DNA of 64,000 nucleotides from Franzmannia pantelleriensis (GCF_900102875.1 NZ_FNGH01000005.1:1-64000), one strand, 5' to 3'. Shown: positions 25,460 to 35,485, counted from the stretch's first letter. Numbers and translations are program-made. Notes: generated by a model not told the origin, from the sequence alone.

Positions 25460-25469
25460 GCAGCTAGGC

Positions 25470-26876
25470 TCAGGGCGTCACTACCTGACAGTCCATGCCG
25501 CTCTGAGCCAGGCGGTGGCAGGTCTCGCGGGCCTGGTTCTCCTGCAAGTCGACCAGGCGGGCGCGGAAGAACGTGCGGTCGCTGGACTCCACTTCGGTGA
25601 CCGCCACCCGCGACAGCGCCTGATCGGCGGAGAGATAGTCGGCGGCACGCGACGCCGAGGCGCGCGCCTTGTCGAAGTCCTGGTAGGCACCAACCTGTAT
25701 GGCCCAGCTGCCCTGTTCGATGCTGCCCTCGGAGGCGATGCCGGAGGCACTCAGCACGGCCAGGATCGGGTCGTCGTCGTCGCGATAGACAGACGCTGGC
25801 GCGGTATCCGCCAGCGCATCGGCGGCCGCACTGGCCTCGCTGGTACGCGGCCGGGCGTCCAGGGCAGTGATCAGCCGCAGCGGCTCGCTGGCCGCCTCCG
25901 ATTGGGTCTGCAGGTCGGCCAGCGCCGTGGTCGGCGGCTGGCTGGGAAGGTCGCTCGATGCACCCTGCACCGAGGCGACCAGGGTCTCCATCGGCTGCGC
26001 GATATTGGTCTCCGCGACCCAGCCGTTCTGATCATTTAGCGCGGCACGCATGAAGCCGCGATCGAGCAGGGTCATCATGTGGTCGTCGCGGGACTGGGCG
26101 GTGAAGCCGCCCATCACCACGGCGACGATACGCCGGCCGTCGCGCACCGCCGAGGTAGCAACATTGAACCCCGAGGCGCGAATAAAGCCGGTCTTGAGGC
26201 CATCAGCACCGGGGTAGTTGCGCAGCAGGCGATTATGACCGTTGATGGTCTGGCCGCGGTAGGTGAAGCTGGCATTGGCAAAATAGTGGTAGTAGCCGGG
26301 AAAGTCGTTCATCAGCCGCACCGACAGGGTGGCCAGATCGCGGGCGGTGGAGGTCTGCAGCGAATCGGGCAGGCCCGAGGCATTACGGAAGTAGGTATTG
26401 TGCATGCCAAGGCTGCGCGCCTTGGCGGTCATCATGTCGCCGAACTGGCTCTCGGTGCCTCCCAGGGCCTCGGCCACTACCACGGCGACATCATTGGCCG
26501 AGCGGATGATCAAGGCAGGGATGGCATCGCGCAGCGTGATGCTGTCGCCGGCTTTGACGCCGAGCTTGGAAGGCTGCATCGACGCCGCATAGGAGGAGAC
26601 CGGCAGCGGCTGGTCGAGGCTCAAGCGTCCCTCTTCCACTGCTTCAAAGGCGAGGTAGAGGGTCATCATCTTGGTTAGCGAAGCCGGATAGCGGGTAGCA
26701 TCGGCGTTTGCCGAGTGCAGCACCTCACCGTTCTGGCTGTCGACCACGATCGCTGCATAGCGGGGGTTGGCCTGGGCCGAGGAGACCACTAGCAGCATGC
26801 CAAGCGCCAGGGTAGCCATTCCCCAGAGACTACGGCGACCGATTATTGTGGTTATGGTCACGAGAGTTGTTTTCAC
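25470..26876 (-). CDS. Serine-type D-alanyl-D-alanine carboxypeptidase with C-terminal SPOR domain
   Basis: A 468-residue exported low-mass penicillin-binding protein. A signal peptide ends near SAQA (residue 36). The three active-site motifs are present: SLTK (Ser66, Lys69), SAN in IIRSANDVAV (about 125) and KTG in LKTGF (about 226). After the peptidase comes a linker rich in Ala, Ser and Thr (about 310-385) and a SPOR domain (about 392-468; WAIQVGAYQDFDKARASA), which binds denuded glycan strands at division septa. It should trim the terminal D-Ala of peptidoglycan stems. The C-terminal amphipathic anchor of PBP5 is replaced by SPOR. Confidence 0.9.
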   Translation of the reverse strand: MKTTLVTITTIIGRRSLWGMATLALGMLLVVSSAQANPRYAAIVVDSQNGEVLHSANADATRYPASLTKMMTLYLAFEAVEEGRLSLDQPLPVSSYAASMQPSKLGVKAGDSITLRDAIPALIIRSANDVAVVVAEALGGTESQFGDMMTAKARSLGMHNTYFRNASGLPDSLQTSTARDLATLSVRLMNDFPGYYHYFANASFTYRGQTINGHNRLLRNYPGADGLKTGFIRASGFNVATSAVRDGRRIVAVVMGGFTAQSRDDHMMTLLDRGFMRAALNDQNGWVAETNIAQPMETLVASVQGASSDLPSQPPTTALADLQTQSEAASEPLRLITALDARPRTSEASAAADALADTAPASVYRDDDDPILAVLSASGIASEGSIEQGSWAIQVGAYQDFDKARASASRAADYLSADQALSRVAVTEVESSDRTFFRARLVDLQENQARETCHRLAQSGMDCQVVTP

Positions 26877-27157
26877 AATGAGCCCTATCTACGTCGCTGA
26901 CTATCCCTGCTACCTGTGCCAGGCGGCTCCATACAGGAATTTATGCCCTATCTCCGCCATCTGTCCAGTAGCATCACCGGTATTTGGCCAATGACATTAC
27001 CTGCTCCGCTAGGCTGCAGGCCTTGTGACAAGGACCTCGCTGGCCGCCAAAGAAACAATGCAGGCATGCCGGTCAGTTATTAAAGCAGTGTTTTATCCCG
27101 TACAAAGACGGGAAATAATGACATTTTCCCCTTTAATTACCTGACCAAACTCCGGGC

Positions 27158-28408
27158 CTACGCCACTGCTGGCTGCTCGTCCCAGGCCGGGAAGGGATCG
27201 GGCAGGCGCCGCCACGCCTCGAGCCCCGCGGCCAGCTCATCGTCACTCAGCAAGCAGGCATCCAGCGCCTCGCGCAGGCGCTGCTTGTCCAGATTCTGAC
27301 CAATGAACACCAGCTCCTGGCGCATATCGCCGAACGGTTCCTGCCACTTCTCCATGATGTAGCCGCGGTACTCCGGGTCTTCCGGCCAGCGTGACTCCGG
27401 CACCGCCTTCCAGAACATCCCGGCATAGCCGTGATGAGCGATACCGCCGGCCTGACTCCACTGGCCAGCGAACTGGGGGCGCGTGGCCAGCCAGAAGAAG
27501 CCCTTGGAGCGTAGCAACTTGCCGCCGAACCAGTCGCCATGCAGCAAGTCGTGGAACTTCTGCGGGTGAAACGGCCGACGCGCGTGGTAGGCAAAGCTGG
27601 AAATGCCATACTCCTCGGTCTCGGGCACATGTTCGCCGCGCATCTCCTTGAGCCAGCCGGGCGACTGCTGGGCGCGCTCGAAGCTGAAACGCCCGGTGTC
27701 GAGTACCTGCTCCAGCGGCACCTGGCCGTGGGACATGGCGATCAGCTCGGCCTCGGGGTTGAGCGAACGCAGCACCGCCTTAAGCTCTTCCAACTGGGAC
27801 GCGTCGATCAGATCGGTCTTGCTGATCAGCAACACATCGCAGAACTCGATCTGATCGACCAGCAGATCGGCGACATTGCGTTCGTCCTCGTCGCCCAGGC
27901 TCTCACCGGCCTCGGCCAGCGACTGGGCTTCATAGTATTGGTGCAGGAAGTTGGCACCGTCGACCACCGTGACCAGGGTGTCGAGTCGCGCCAGCTGCGA
28001 CAGGCTCTGGCCCTGCGCATCCTCGAAGGTGAAGGTCTCGGCCACCGGCAGCGGCTCGGAGATGCCGGTGGACTCGATCACCAGCGCATCGAAGTGGCCT
28101 TCGCGGGCCAGCCGCGCCACCTCGATCAGCAGGTCCTCGCGCAGCGTGCAGCAGATGCAGCCATTGCTCATCTCGACCAGCGACTCGTCGACGCGATTGA
28201 GGGCGATCTCACCCTGGGCATTGTCGGCGGCGGCGCCGCGCACCGAGGCCGCATCGATATTGACCTCGCTCATGTCATTGACGATCACCGCTACACGGCG
28301 TTGATCGCGATTGGTCAGGATGTGATTGAGCAGCGTGGTCTTGCCAGCGCCGAGAAATCCTGACAGGACCGTCACCGGCAGGCGGTGGGATGTGGCAGGC
28401 GTGGACAT
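27158..28408 (-). CDS. zigA: COG0523 zinc metallochaperone GTPase (ZigA type)
   Basis: A 416-residue G3E GTPase of the CobW/COG0523 family. Walker A GFLGAGKT is at residues 17-24, the metal site CxCC at Cys84, Cys86, Cys87 in NGCICCT, and a Walker-B-like [10 protein letters not shown] near 111; the guanine motif SKTD is near 196. The CobW C-terminal domain has [18 protein letters not shown] and [10 protein letters not shown]. Such GTPases are thought to deliver zinc to essential enzymes during zinc starvation. A near-perfect Zur box lies 42 bp upstream of the start, which supports this subgroup over the cobalamin or nitrile-hydratase ones. Confidence 0.9.
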   Translation of the reverse strand: MSTPATSHRLPVTVLSGFLGAGKTTLLNHILTNRDQRRVAVIVNDMSEVNIDAASVRGAAADNAQGEIALNRVDESLVEMSNGCICCTLREDLLIEVARLAREGHFDALVIESTGISEPLPVAETFTFEDAQGQSLSQLARLDTLVTVVDGANFLHQYYEAQSLAEAGESLGDEDERNVADLLVDQIEFCDVLLISKTDLIDASQLEELKAVLRSLNPEAELIAMSHGQVPLEQVLDTGRFSFERAQQSPGWLKEMRGEHVPETEEYGISSFAYHARRPFHPQKFHDLLHGDWFGGKLLRSKGFFWLATRPQFAGQWSQAGGIAHHGYAGMFWKAVPESRWPEDPEYRGYIMEKWQEPFGDMRQELVFIGQNLDKQRLREALDACLLSDDELAAGLEAWRRLPDPFPAWDEQPAVA

Positions 28409-28450
28409 GGCGCGTCTCCTAGAGCGTCACAGGAAATGCCAAACAAAATA

Positions 28451-28465
28451 TGTTATATCATAACA
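28451..28465. promoter_or_regulatory. Zur box upstream of zigA
   Basis: TGTTATATCATAACA is a perfect 6+3+6 inverted repeat that agrees at all but one defined position with the gammaproteobacterial Zur core TGTTATANTATAACA. Palindromy continues partly on each side (28448-28470). It lies 42 bp before the zigA ATG on the minus strand. Confidence 0.85.
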
Positions 28466-28501
28466 CATATCAAGCCCTCGCCACCTATCGGTGGCGATAG
28501 C

Positions 28502-28930
28502 TCAGTCGGGGATGACATCCAGGCTGATGCGGTAGCGATAGTCGAGATCGCTGCAGCGACGTTCGCCATTGCAGGCGAAGGGGTTCATCACGTGCAGGAA
28601 CCACACCCCCGGCTCGAGCTGCTGCTCGAGGCGAAAGTTATGCCCGCGCCCGCCGTCCCAGTCGCGAGCCACTTGCTGGCCCTCGGCGTCCAACAGTCGG
28701 GCATTGGGAATCACCTGGGTCTGCTGGCCGGGGTGGGTATGACTCTCCAACACGACCGTGGCGGGGTTCTCCAGGGTAAAGGTAATGTAGCGCGCGCCTG
28801 CCGAGACGATCTCGATCTCGTCGCCGTCCTGCAGGCTGATGGCACGCTGCTCATGGGGCGCCGAGGCGGCGCAGCCCGCCAGCAGCACCAGCAGGGTCAT
28901 GACCGTCAGGGCTCGCAGGTAATAGGGCAT
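28502..28930 (-). CDS. Hypothetical lipoprotein
   Basis: A 142-residue protein with a clean lipoprotein signal (LLVLLAGC, Cys20 lipidated). AGGAGA precedes ATG on the minus strand. The mature part is predicted beta-rich, with SAGARYITFTLENPATVVLES suggesting a pre-peptidase-like or IgG-like sandwich, and has two cysteines close together (FACNGERRC) that may form a disulfide. I do not recognise the family. It stands between the zigA promoter and the chemoreceptor gene and has no obvious partner. Confidence 0.75.
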   Translation of the reverse strand: MPYYLRALTVMTLLVLLAGCAASAPHEQRAISLQDGDEIEIVSAGARYITFTLENPATVVLESHTHPGQQTQVIPNARLLDAEGQQVARDWDGGRGHNFRLEQQLEPGVWFLHVMNPFACNGERRCSDLDYRYRISLDVIPD

Positions 28931-28965
28931 CTGAGGTTCTCCTTGAGGTACACGTTATAACGACA

Positions 28966-28990
28966 ACGGGAGCCCCCGAAAGGCTCCCGT
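28966..28990 (-). terminator. Hairpin after the chemoreceptor gene
   Basis: ACGGGAGCC at 28966-28974 pairs with GGCTCCCGT at 28982-28990 over a 7-base loop. On the minus strand it lies 30 bp after the chemoreceptor stop, followed by a moderately T-rich TTGTCGTTATAA. It could also act on the plus strand. Confidence 0.6.
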
Positions 28991-29019
28991 GACGTCTTTT
29001 CCAAGCAATGTAGACCCGC

Positions 29020-30720
29020 TTAGCGCATGCGTGCGGCCAGCATCGGCTGTCCCGGTACGGTGCTGCGTGGTGCCGCGGCCAGCGGCGAACTGTGCTCGCC
29101 AGCTGCCACGCGGGCACCGGACTGCCGATCGCTCGACGCCTCCAGGGTGAATACCGCCACCGAGTCGACCAGTCGCCGCGCCTGCCGGCGCAGATTATCG
29201 GCAGCACTGGCGCTCTCCTCCACCAGACCGGCGTTCTGCTGCGTCACATGGTCCATCTCGGAAACCGCCTGACCCGCCTGGGTCACGCCGACGCTCTGCT
29301 CGGCGGTGGCATGGCTGATCTCGCTGACGTACTGGGTCACCTTATCGATCGCGGCAATGATCTCCTGGGTACTGCGACCAGCGTCGCCGGCCAGTTCGGC
29401 GCCCTGCTCGATGCGCTCGACGTTGGCCGAAATCAGCGCCTCGATCTGTTTGGCGGAGTCGGCACTGCGCTGTGCCAGATTGCGCACTTCACTGGCCACC
29501 ACGGCAAAACCTCGGCCGTGCTCGCCGGCCCGCGCCGCTTCCACCGAGGCGTTCAGCGCCAGGATGTTGGTCTGGAAGGCGATCCCGTCGATCATGCTGA
29601 TAATCTCAGACACCTCCTGAGAGCGCTCGCGAATATCCTGCATGGTCGCAACCAGCTGCTGCACCGACTCGCCGCCCTCACCGGCCACACGGTTGGCTTC
29701 GTCAGCCAACGTATCGGCTTGGCGGGCGTTATCGGCATTGAGCTTAACGCTGCTGCTGAGCTGCTCCATGGCGGTGGCCGTTTCGGTCAGCGCGCTGGCC
29801 TGCTGCTCGGTACGCGAGGCCAGTTCATTGTTACCTTCAGCGATCTGTTCGCTGTTGCTGGCCACCTCTTCCGCCGCCTGCCGCACGTTGAAGACGGTGC
29901 TCTGCAGCTGTTGGGACATCACCACCAGACTGGCCATGATGCTGCGCGTGTCATGCTTACGCAGCTGACGGGTATTGACCAGTTCGCCACGCCCCACCGC
30001 CTCGGCGAAGGCGCGTACTTCATGGGGCTCGGCACCCAGCTCACGCAGCAGCTGACGCGTCAGGCCAGCGGCCAGCAGCAGCGCAACGATCACCGCCCCA
30101 CCGCACAGCACCAGCATCAGGATCTGGAAACCACCGGCCAGCGCGCGGGCCTCGCTCGCCTCGGCGGCGTTCATGCTCTCCTGCAGGTCGATAAAGGTAT
30201 TGATGCTGGCGAGCCAGTCGCTGAAGGCCGGGCTGGCCTGCTCGAGCAGCAGCTCGCGTGCACCGGCGACATCGCCATCGAGACGACGCTCGACGACCGC
30301 CTCGACCAGCGGCATGGTGCGTGCTTCTACCGCCTCGATATCAGCCAGAGCGGCGCGCTCTTCGGCGGTGATGTCATCGCGGCTGGCAAACATGCTGGCC
30401 ATACCGGCAGCGGCCTGCTGGTAATCCGCCTCCAGGCTGGCGATCTCACCCAGCGCGGTGTCCAACGCGGCGTTGCTGTCGACCAGAGTGACATCGCGCA
30501 GGGAGATAGCGCGGTCGTGGACGCTGCCGCGGAAGTCGATGGCGTGGCGCTGCTTCTCGCCGTTGACGTCGTTGATCAGGGTCAGGCTGGTGTCGATGCT
30601 GTTTACCTGCCCGACGCCAACCGCGGTCAGGGCAATCATCAGCACGATGATGACAGCGAAACAGGCGAGTAGACGCGTCTTGATACTGCGTCCTTTCAGG
30701 AGTGAGAGGCGGCCCTGCAT
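29020..30720 (-). CDS. Methyl-accepting chemotaxis protein
   Basis: A 566-residue chemoreceptor. A first membrane span (about 14-38), a periplasmic four-helix-bundle sensor of the 4HB type (about 40-190), a second span (about 197-220), a HAMP domain (about 220-275) and the cytoplasmic signalling domain follow in order. The hairpin tip that binds CheA and CheW is intact ([20 protein letters not shown]), as are methylation-type Glu/Gln pairs on both sides. No CheR-docking pentapeptide ends the chain. The ligand is unknown. The gene is monocistronic. Confidence 0.93.
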   Translation of the reverse strand: MQGRLSLLKGRSIKTRLLACFAVIIVLMIALTAVGVGQVNSIDTSLTLINDVNGEKQRHAIDFRGSVHDRAISLRDVTLVDSNAALDTALGEIASLEADYQQAAAGMASMFASRDDITAEERAALADIEAVEARTMPLVEAVVERRLDGDVAGARELLLEQASPAFSDWLASINTFIDLQESMNAAEASEARALAGGFQILMLVLCGGAVIVALLLAAGLTRQLLRELGAEPHEVRAFAEAVGRGELVNTRQLRKHDTRSIMASLVVMSQQLQSTVFNVRQAAEEVASNSEQIAEGNNELASRTEQQASALTETATAMEQLSSSVKLNADNARQADTLADEANRVAGEGGESVQQLVATMQDIRERSQEVSEIISMIDGIAFQTNILALNASVEAARAGEHGRGFAVVASEVRNLAQRSADSAKQIEALISANVERIEQGAELAGDAGRSTQEIIAAIDKVTQYVSEISHATAEQSVGVTQAGQAVSEMDHVTQQNAGLVEESASAADNLRRQARRLVDSVAVFTLEASSDRQSGARVAAGEHSSPLAAAPRSTVPGQPMLAARMR

Positions 30721-30818
30721 GGCGGTATTCCTTATGCGGTGTTATCGGGATCTGGTGTCGTTGTTGTTAGCGCTCGGGGTGTCGACGCCCGAACAAAGTT
30801 ATACGACTAACTTCATTC

Positions 30819-30845
30819 TGTACAATTTTAATTGAGCTCTGTACA
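30819..30845. promoter_or_regulatory. Pair of TGTACA motifs upstream of the chemoreceptor gene
   Basis: TGTACAA at 30819 and TGTACAA at 30840 are direct repeats exactly 21 bp apart, about two helical turns, within an AT-rich stretch between the chemoreceptor gene and the divergent secreted-protein gene. They recall the GTACA-N5-TGTAC palindrome at 4830. Confidence 0.35.
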
Positions 30846-30946
30846 AAATTTTACTGACAGCGCTTCTCCAACCCTCTGCTGGGCTGATCACTGACGATTC
30901 TGATAGTCTGCTCGCTGCTCCCGGCCATGACTTTCAGGAACCCGCC

Positions 30947-31519
30947 ATGCCCCGCTTCGCTCCTTCTCTCTCGGCAGCCGCTCTGCTGTCTCTGCTCGCT
31001 TTCAGCGGCACCGCCAATGCCGACCTCGTCGATGAGCGCCTGCAGGTGATCGACGCCTGGGCCGTGGCCACCCTCGGCGATGGCGACCAGCGCATCTACC
31101 GCGCGCTCAATGCCAGCGACTACAGTGATGCCTATCTGGCGGTGAACTACCGGGCAGGGGTCTGCGACCTGCCGGACCTGCAGATGCGCGTGACGCTGGA
31201 GGAGACCCAGCAGGAGACGGAGGTCGTCAATCTGGCGCCGACCGAGATCCGCATCGACCGCCTGCAAACCCATAACGCCGCCGCAGAGTTTGCGACTCGC
31301 GCCGGTGATGACGGCTTCTACGCGCGCTTCTACGTCGAGGATCAGGCCGAGCTACTGCGTGAGATGCGCCGCGGCGAGGTGATGCGGCTGCGCTTCGAGG
31401 GGGAGGAGGAGAACTACTGGTACATGGAGTTCAGCTTGTACGGCGCCGACCAGGCCCTGCCGCTGGCCGCCGACCAGTGCCGTCGCACCAGCCAGCAGCC
31501 AGAGGATTTCTTTGACTAG
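30947..31519 (+). CDS. Hypothetical secreted protein
   Basis: A 190-residue protein with a clear Sec signal peptide ending at TANA (about residue 25). GGAA precedes ATG 30947. The mature part is acidic and mixed alpha/beta with two cysteines (GVCDLPDLQ near 73, DQCRRT near 180), possibly a disulfide. I do not recognise the family. It is divergent from the chemoreceptor gene, sharing a short upstream region, and its last four bases overlap the convergent TRAP permease gene. Confidence 0.72.
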   Translation: MPRFAPSLSAAALLSLLAFSGTANADLVDERLQVIDAWAVATLGDGDQRIYRALNASDYSDAYLAVNYRAGVCDLPDLQMRVTLEETQQETEVVNLAPTEIRIDRLQTHNAAAEFATRAGDDGFYARFYVEDQAELLREMRRGEVMRLRFEGEEENYWYMEFSLYGADQALPLAADQCRRTSQQPEDFFD

Positions 31520-32820
31520 CGATTCATCGCCTGGGGCAGATAGAGCGCAATCTCCGGAAACAGATGCATCAGGGCGATGGATAGCATCATCAACAGGAAG
31601 AACGGCAGCGTTGCCTTGGTGATGGTGAGGATGTCCTTGCCGGTCAGTCCCTGGATCACGAACAGATTGAAGCCGACCGGTGGGGTGATCTGCGACATCT
31701 CCACCACCACCACCAGATAGATACCGAACCAGATCAGGTCGAAGCCGGCGGCGCTGACCAGCGGCATCAGAATGGCCGTTACCAGCAGAATCAGCGAGAT
31801 GCCGTCGAGGAAACAGCCCATCACCAGCAGCAGCAAGGTCAACATGACCAGCAGCATGGTCGGCGACAAGCCCATCTCACCAATGGTACGGGCCAGCTGC
31901 ATCGGCACCTGGGTAAAGCCCATCGCCGAGGTCAGGAAGGAGGCCCCGGCGATGATGAAGGCGATCATGCAAGCCGTGCGCACCGCCGCAAACAGCGAGT
32001 CCTTGAGGGTGGCCATGCCGAAACTGCCGGTCAGGCGTGCGATGACGATGGACAGCACCACGCCGACCGCCGCCGCCTCGGTAGGTGAAGCCAGCCCGCC
32101 GTAGATCGACACGATAATGCCGCCGATCAGCAGCAGAATCGGCACCAGCGCCCAGGTGTTGCGCAGCTTTTCGGCGAAGCTCATCGATGACTCGTCGTGG
32201 CCGGTGAGCCCCGCACGCTTGCCCTTGAGCAGCGCCCAGAGCACCAGATAGGACATGAACAGCGCCAGGATCATCAGCCCCGGGCCGATACCGGCCATGA
32301 ACAGCCGCGAGATCGACTGCTCGGTGACCACGCCGTAGACGATCAGCACGATCGACGGCGGAATCAGCAGCCCCAGAGTCGAGGCGCTGGCCAGGGTGCC
32401 GATGGCCATGTTGCTGTCGTAGCCGCGACGCTCCAGCTCCGGCAGCGTCATCTTGCCTACCGTGGCGCAGGTCGCCGCCGACGAACCGCATACCGCGGCG
32501 AACATGCCGCTGCCGATGATGTTGGTATGCAGCAGCCGGCCCGGCATGCGGTTGAGCCACGGTGACAGGCCGCGAAACATGTTGTCGGCGAGCCCGGAGC
32601 GAAACAGGATCTCGCCCATCCAGATAAACATCGGCAAGGCGGTGAGATCCCAGCCGTAGCTCGCCCCCCAGAAATCCGAGGCAAGGATCGGCCCCGGCGA
32701 GAAGGGGCTGAAGAATTCCAGCGCGACCCAGGCGGTACCGATCAGCGCGAAGGCGATCCACACCCCGCTGCCGAGCAGCACCGCCAGGGTGAAAATGGTA
32801 GCCAGACTCAGTATCAACAC
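31516..32820 (-). CDS. dctM: TRAP transporter large permease (DctM type)
   Basis: A 434-residue inner-membrane protein with about twelve spans, the transporting subunit of a sodium-driven TRAP system. Typical segments are GSGMFAAVCGSSAATCATVGKMTLPEL (about 107-133), ASTLGLLIPPSIVLIVYGVVTEQSI and the late TPPVGFNLFVIQG. It starts at GTG 32820 with GGAGA seven bases before. The small permease and receptor genes lie upstream in the same direction. The nearby 5-oxoprolinase genes hint at its cargo. Confidence 0.92.
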   Translation of the reverse strand: MLILSLATIFTLAVLLGSGVWIAFALIGTAWVALEFFSPFSPGPILASDFWGASYGWDLTALPMFIWMGEILFRSGLADNMFRGLSPWLNRMPGRLLHTNIIGSGMFAAVCGSSAATCATVGKMTLPELERRGYDSNMAIGTLASASTLGLLIPPSIVLIVYGVVTEQSISRLFMAGIGPGLMILALFMSYLVLWALLKGKRAGLTGHDESSMSFAEKLRNTWALVPILLLIGGIIVSIYGGLASPTEAAAVGVVLSIVIARLTGSFGMATLKDSLFAAVRTACMIAFIIAGASFLTSAMGFTQVPMQLARTIGEMGLSPTMLLVMLTLLLLVMGCFLDGISLILLVTAILMPLVSAAGFDLIWFGIYLVVVVEMSQITPPVGFNLFVIQGLTGKDILTITKATLPFFLLMMLSIALMHLFPEIALYLPQAMNR

Positions 32821-32850
32821 GAGAGTGTCTCCAGAATAGAGGGCATGAGC

Positions 32851-33414
32851 TCAGCGCACTTCGCTGTCATCGGTGGCGGTGGCGTCGCGGAAGCTCGCGG
32901 GGTCGCGGGCGGCGATGCGCAGCGCCATGACCAGAGCCTCGGCGAGGGCCAGGCAAAGCAGCCCCACGCTGGTGGCGAGGACCGTCTGGGGAATCCACAG
33001 CGGGATCGACAGGAAGCCCGATGAGACATCATTGAACTGCAGGCTCTCGCGGGCCAGTTCGATCAGGCCGTAACCGAGCAGCAGGCTGATCGCCAGCGCC
33101 ACGATCAAGCCGAACACTTCGAACCACACCCGGATGGCCGAGGGCAGGCGCGAGATCAGCAGGGTCACGCGAATATGCGCGTGATGCACGAAGGTGTAGG
33201 CCAGACCGAGAAAGGTGGCTCCGACCAGCAGGTAGGCGGCGATCTCGGAGACCCCGGTGATGCTCAACCCCAGTCGGCTCAGGCCAACCAGCACCAGCAG
33301 CGCGTCGACCACCCGGAAGGTGACCTGCAGCGCGACAAGGGTGCAGATCGTCACCATGCACGCCGCCGCGCCCCAGGCCCCGAGGCGGTAGAGCTTGTCG
33401 AATTTGAAGGTCAT
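32851..33414 (-). CDS. dctQ: TRAP transporter small permease (DctQ type)
   Basis: A 187-residue membrane protein with four predicted spans, the small subunit that partners DctM. The second-half motif AHIRVTLLISRLPSAIRVWFE is the DctQ hallmark. The C-terminal tail after the fourth span (about residue 165 on) is polar. The start at ATG 33414 has only a weak ribosome site. It lies 77 bp downstream of the receptor gene and 30 bp before dctM. Confidence 0.9.
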   Translation of the reverse strand: MTFKFDKLYRLGAWGAAACMVTICTLVALQVTFRVVDALLVLVGLSRLGLSITGVSEIAAYLLVGATFLGLAYTFVHHAHIRVTLLISRLPSAIRVWFEVFGLIVALAISLLLGYGLIELARESLQFNDVSSGFLSIPLWIPQTVLATSVGLLCLALAEALVMALRIAARDPASFRDATATDDSEVR

Positions 33415-33491
33415 GATTGCGGTCTCGCAGACGTCATTGGCGAGCGGGGCGACGGCTGCGCCGCCGCCCCGGCAGGCAGACTGGCTAAGGC

Positions 33492-34481
33492 TTAGTTGTC
33501 GAGCCCGGCGCGATACTCCTCGAGTACCTGCCGGGCCTCGTCGCTGGCGCGCTCCAGCCAGTCCTCGAACAGCTGGTCACCGGCCGCCTGCAGTGCCGCC
33601 GCCACCGCCTCATTGGGCTCGGAGATGGTGATGCCGTTCTCCTCGAGCACCACGGCGCTGTTATCGCCATCCTCACGGCTCATCTGCCAGCCGCGCTCCT
33701 CGGCACGTGCCGCGGCCTCGAGTACGGCTTCCTGGGTCGCCTCATCGAGACGATCGAAGGCGCGCTGGTTGATGAAGATGATGTTCTTGGGCAGCCACAG
33801 GTTGGCGTCGGTGTAGTGGTCGACGTAGTCCCAAGCGGTCATCGAGTTGCCGGTGGAGACCGAGGTGATCATGGCGTCCACGCGACCGGTGCTGAAGGCG
33901 GTGGGGATGTCCGACTCCTCGGTCTCAGTGGGATTGCCGCCAAGGTTCTGTACGAAGCGCTGGGTGTTGATGTTGGGCGCTCGCACGCGCAAGCCCTCGA
34001 ACTGCTCAGGGTCGGTCAGCTCGTCGGCGGTGTAGATGCCCTGGGCAGGCCAGGACACGGCGTAGAGCGGCATGATGCCTTCTTCTGCGAACAGCTCGGT
34101 GATCAGCGGCTTGGTGGCCTCCCACAGCGCAAAGGCCTCGTCATAGCTGCCGGCCACCCCCGGCAGGGTGTCGATCTCGAAGATCGGGTCATCGTTGGAA
34201 AGCACCGACATAAAGACTTCGCCGGCCTCGATGGTGCCGCGGCGCACCGACGGTTTGATCTCGCCGTGGGCGACCAGCGAGCCACCGCTGTGCACGTTGA
34301 TAGTCAACTCGCCATCGGTGGCCTCGGCCACGTCCTCGGCAAACTGCTTGGTATTCTGGGTATGGAAGCTGGCATCACCGTAGGGCGTGGCCATGGTCCA
34401 CTCGGCGGCCTGGGCGGTGGCTGCAGCGGCCAGGCTGCAGGCGGTAACCAGCAGTAGCGGGGTAGCGATTGTCTTACGCAT
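33492..34481 (-). CDS. dctP: TRAP transporter substrate-binding protein (DctP type)
   Basis: A 329-residue periplasmic receptor. I take ATG 34481 because AGAGG precedes it; an ATG 21 bases earlier would put that ribosome site inside the frame. The signal peptide ends at TAQA, and the mature start is AEWTMATPYGD. DctP family marks are FEGLRVRAPNINTQRFVQNLGGNP (about 165) with the conserved Arg that contacts a ligand carboxylate, and NIIFINQRAFDRL. The ligand is probably a carboxylate. Downstream of a LysR gene and divergent from pxpABC, it is a candidate 5-oxoproline receptor. Confidence 0.9.
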   Translation of the reverse strand: MRKTIATPLLLVTACSLAAAATAQAAEWTMATPYGDASFHTQNTKQFAEDVAEATDGELTINVHSGGSLVAHGEIKPSVRRGTIEAGEVFMSVLSNDDPIFEIDTLPGVAGSYDEAFALWEATKPLITELFAEEGIMPLYAVSWPAQGIYTADELTDPEQFEGLRVRAPNINTQRFVQNLGGNPTETEESDIPTAFSTGRVDAMITSVSTGNSMTAWDYVDHYTDANLWLPKNIIFINQRAFDRLDEATQEAVLEAAARAEERGWQMSREDGDNSAVVLEENGITISEPNEAVAAALQAAGDQLFEDWLERASDEARQVLEEYRAGLDN

Positions 34482-34498
34482 GATGAAAGACCTCTTGT

Positions 34499-35485
34499 TC
34501 ATGTTGATGGTCGTACGGGGTGAGTGTTGGACGCCGGAGCGGGATGCACCCAGCGTACCGCGAAGGCGGGATCCGCCATGTCCTTGCGACGACCCTCGGC
34601 GTAGGCCTCAGCGCACTGCTGAGCCAGCTGCCCGACGCCGCGACAGAAGCGCGGATGATTGGCCGTGCGCCAGATCACATCGTAGTGCATGGCCGGCAGC
34701 GGGACCGGCAGCGCCAGGCGATACAGCGCGCCGCGGCGCCATTCGTCGAGCACCGTGGACACCGGCAGGGCGCCGATGCCCAGACCTTCCATGGTCATTC
34801 GGGCGATGGTCATCAGCGTATTGACGCTGTGAATGCGTGGCTGAGCAAGACCGCGGTCGGCGAGGTAATCGACCAGTTCCTCGTAGGGTCTAGCCCGCTT
34901 TCCGAACGAAATGAACGGCAGGCAAGTCATCCAATCCTCGGGATTGCTGCCGAGCCGTTCGGCATGCTGCGGCGATACGAACATACCCATTTCATAGGGG
35001 TTGAGTGGCATCTGGTCGATCTGATCGGCCGCCAGATAGCCGTTCATCGCCAATAGAATATCCAGCTCATTGTTGATCAGGCGCTGATTGACCGCCGGTG
35101 AATAATCCACCGTCAATTCGATGGTCAAGCGTGGATAGCGCTCAGTGAGTTGACGCATGAAGTCGGGAAACCAGCTGTGGGCGATGGTCTCGATGGTGCC
35201 CAATCGCAGCGGCGCGGAGAACGCCTCTTCGCTATCGAACAGCTTCATTGCCTCGTCGCGCTGCTCGAGCATGTGCTCGGCATGCAGAAAGAACTCGCGA
35301 CCGCGCATGGTAGGCTGAATGGGGCGCATCGAGCGCTCCAGCAGCAACTCGCCCACCGTGCTCTCAAGGCGTGAAATACGTTCCGAGACGGAGGGCTGAG
35401 TCAGGTGCAGCCGTGAGGCCGCCTTGCGAAAGGAGCCTAGTCTGACCGCCCAGACGAAAGCCTCGAGTTCCTTGAAGTCGAGCAT
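34499..35485 (-). CDS. LysR family transcriptional regulator
   Basis: A 328-residue LysR-type regulator with an N-terminal winged helix (about 3-62; FRKAASRLHLTQPSVSERISRLE) and an effector-binding domain from about 90. It is divergent from pxpABC across a 330-bp region, and 17 bp upstream of the TRAP receptor start on its own strand. It probably controls one or both, as LysR proteins commonly regulate the divergent gene. The C-terminal 30 residues (WVHPAPASNTHPVRPST) look like an unconserved tail. Confidence 0.9.
   Translation of the reverse strand: MLDFKELEAFVWAVRLGSFRKAASRLHLTQPSVSERISRLESTVGELLLERSMRPIQPTMRGREFFLHAEHMLEQRDEAMKLFDSEEAFSAPLRLGTIETIAHSWFPDFMRQLTERYPRLTIELTVDYSPAVNQRLINNELDILLAMNGYLAADQIDQMPLNPYEMGMFVSPQHAERLGSNPEDWMTCLPFISFGKRARPYEELVDYLADRGLAQPRIHSVNTLMTIARMTMEGLGIGALPVSTVLDEWRRGALYRLALPVPLPAMHYDVIWRTANHPRFCRGVGQLAQQCAEAYAEGRRKDMADPAFAVRWVHPAPASNTHPVRPST

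Noticed and set aside
27097-27112. CCCGT-ACGGG hairpin after zigA
   Set aside because: Only five base pairs and no T-tract on either strand; may be chance.
29092-30672. 526-residue open frame on the plus strand
   Set aside because: Antisense to the chemoreceptor; composition rich in His, Gln and Gly as in shadow frames.
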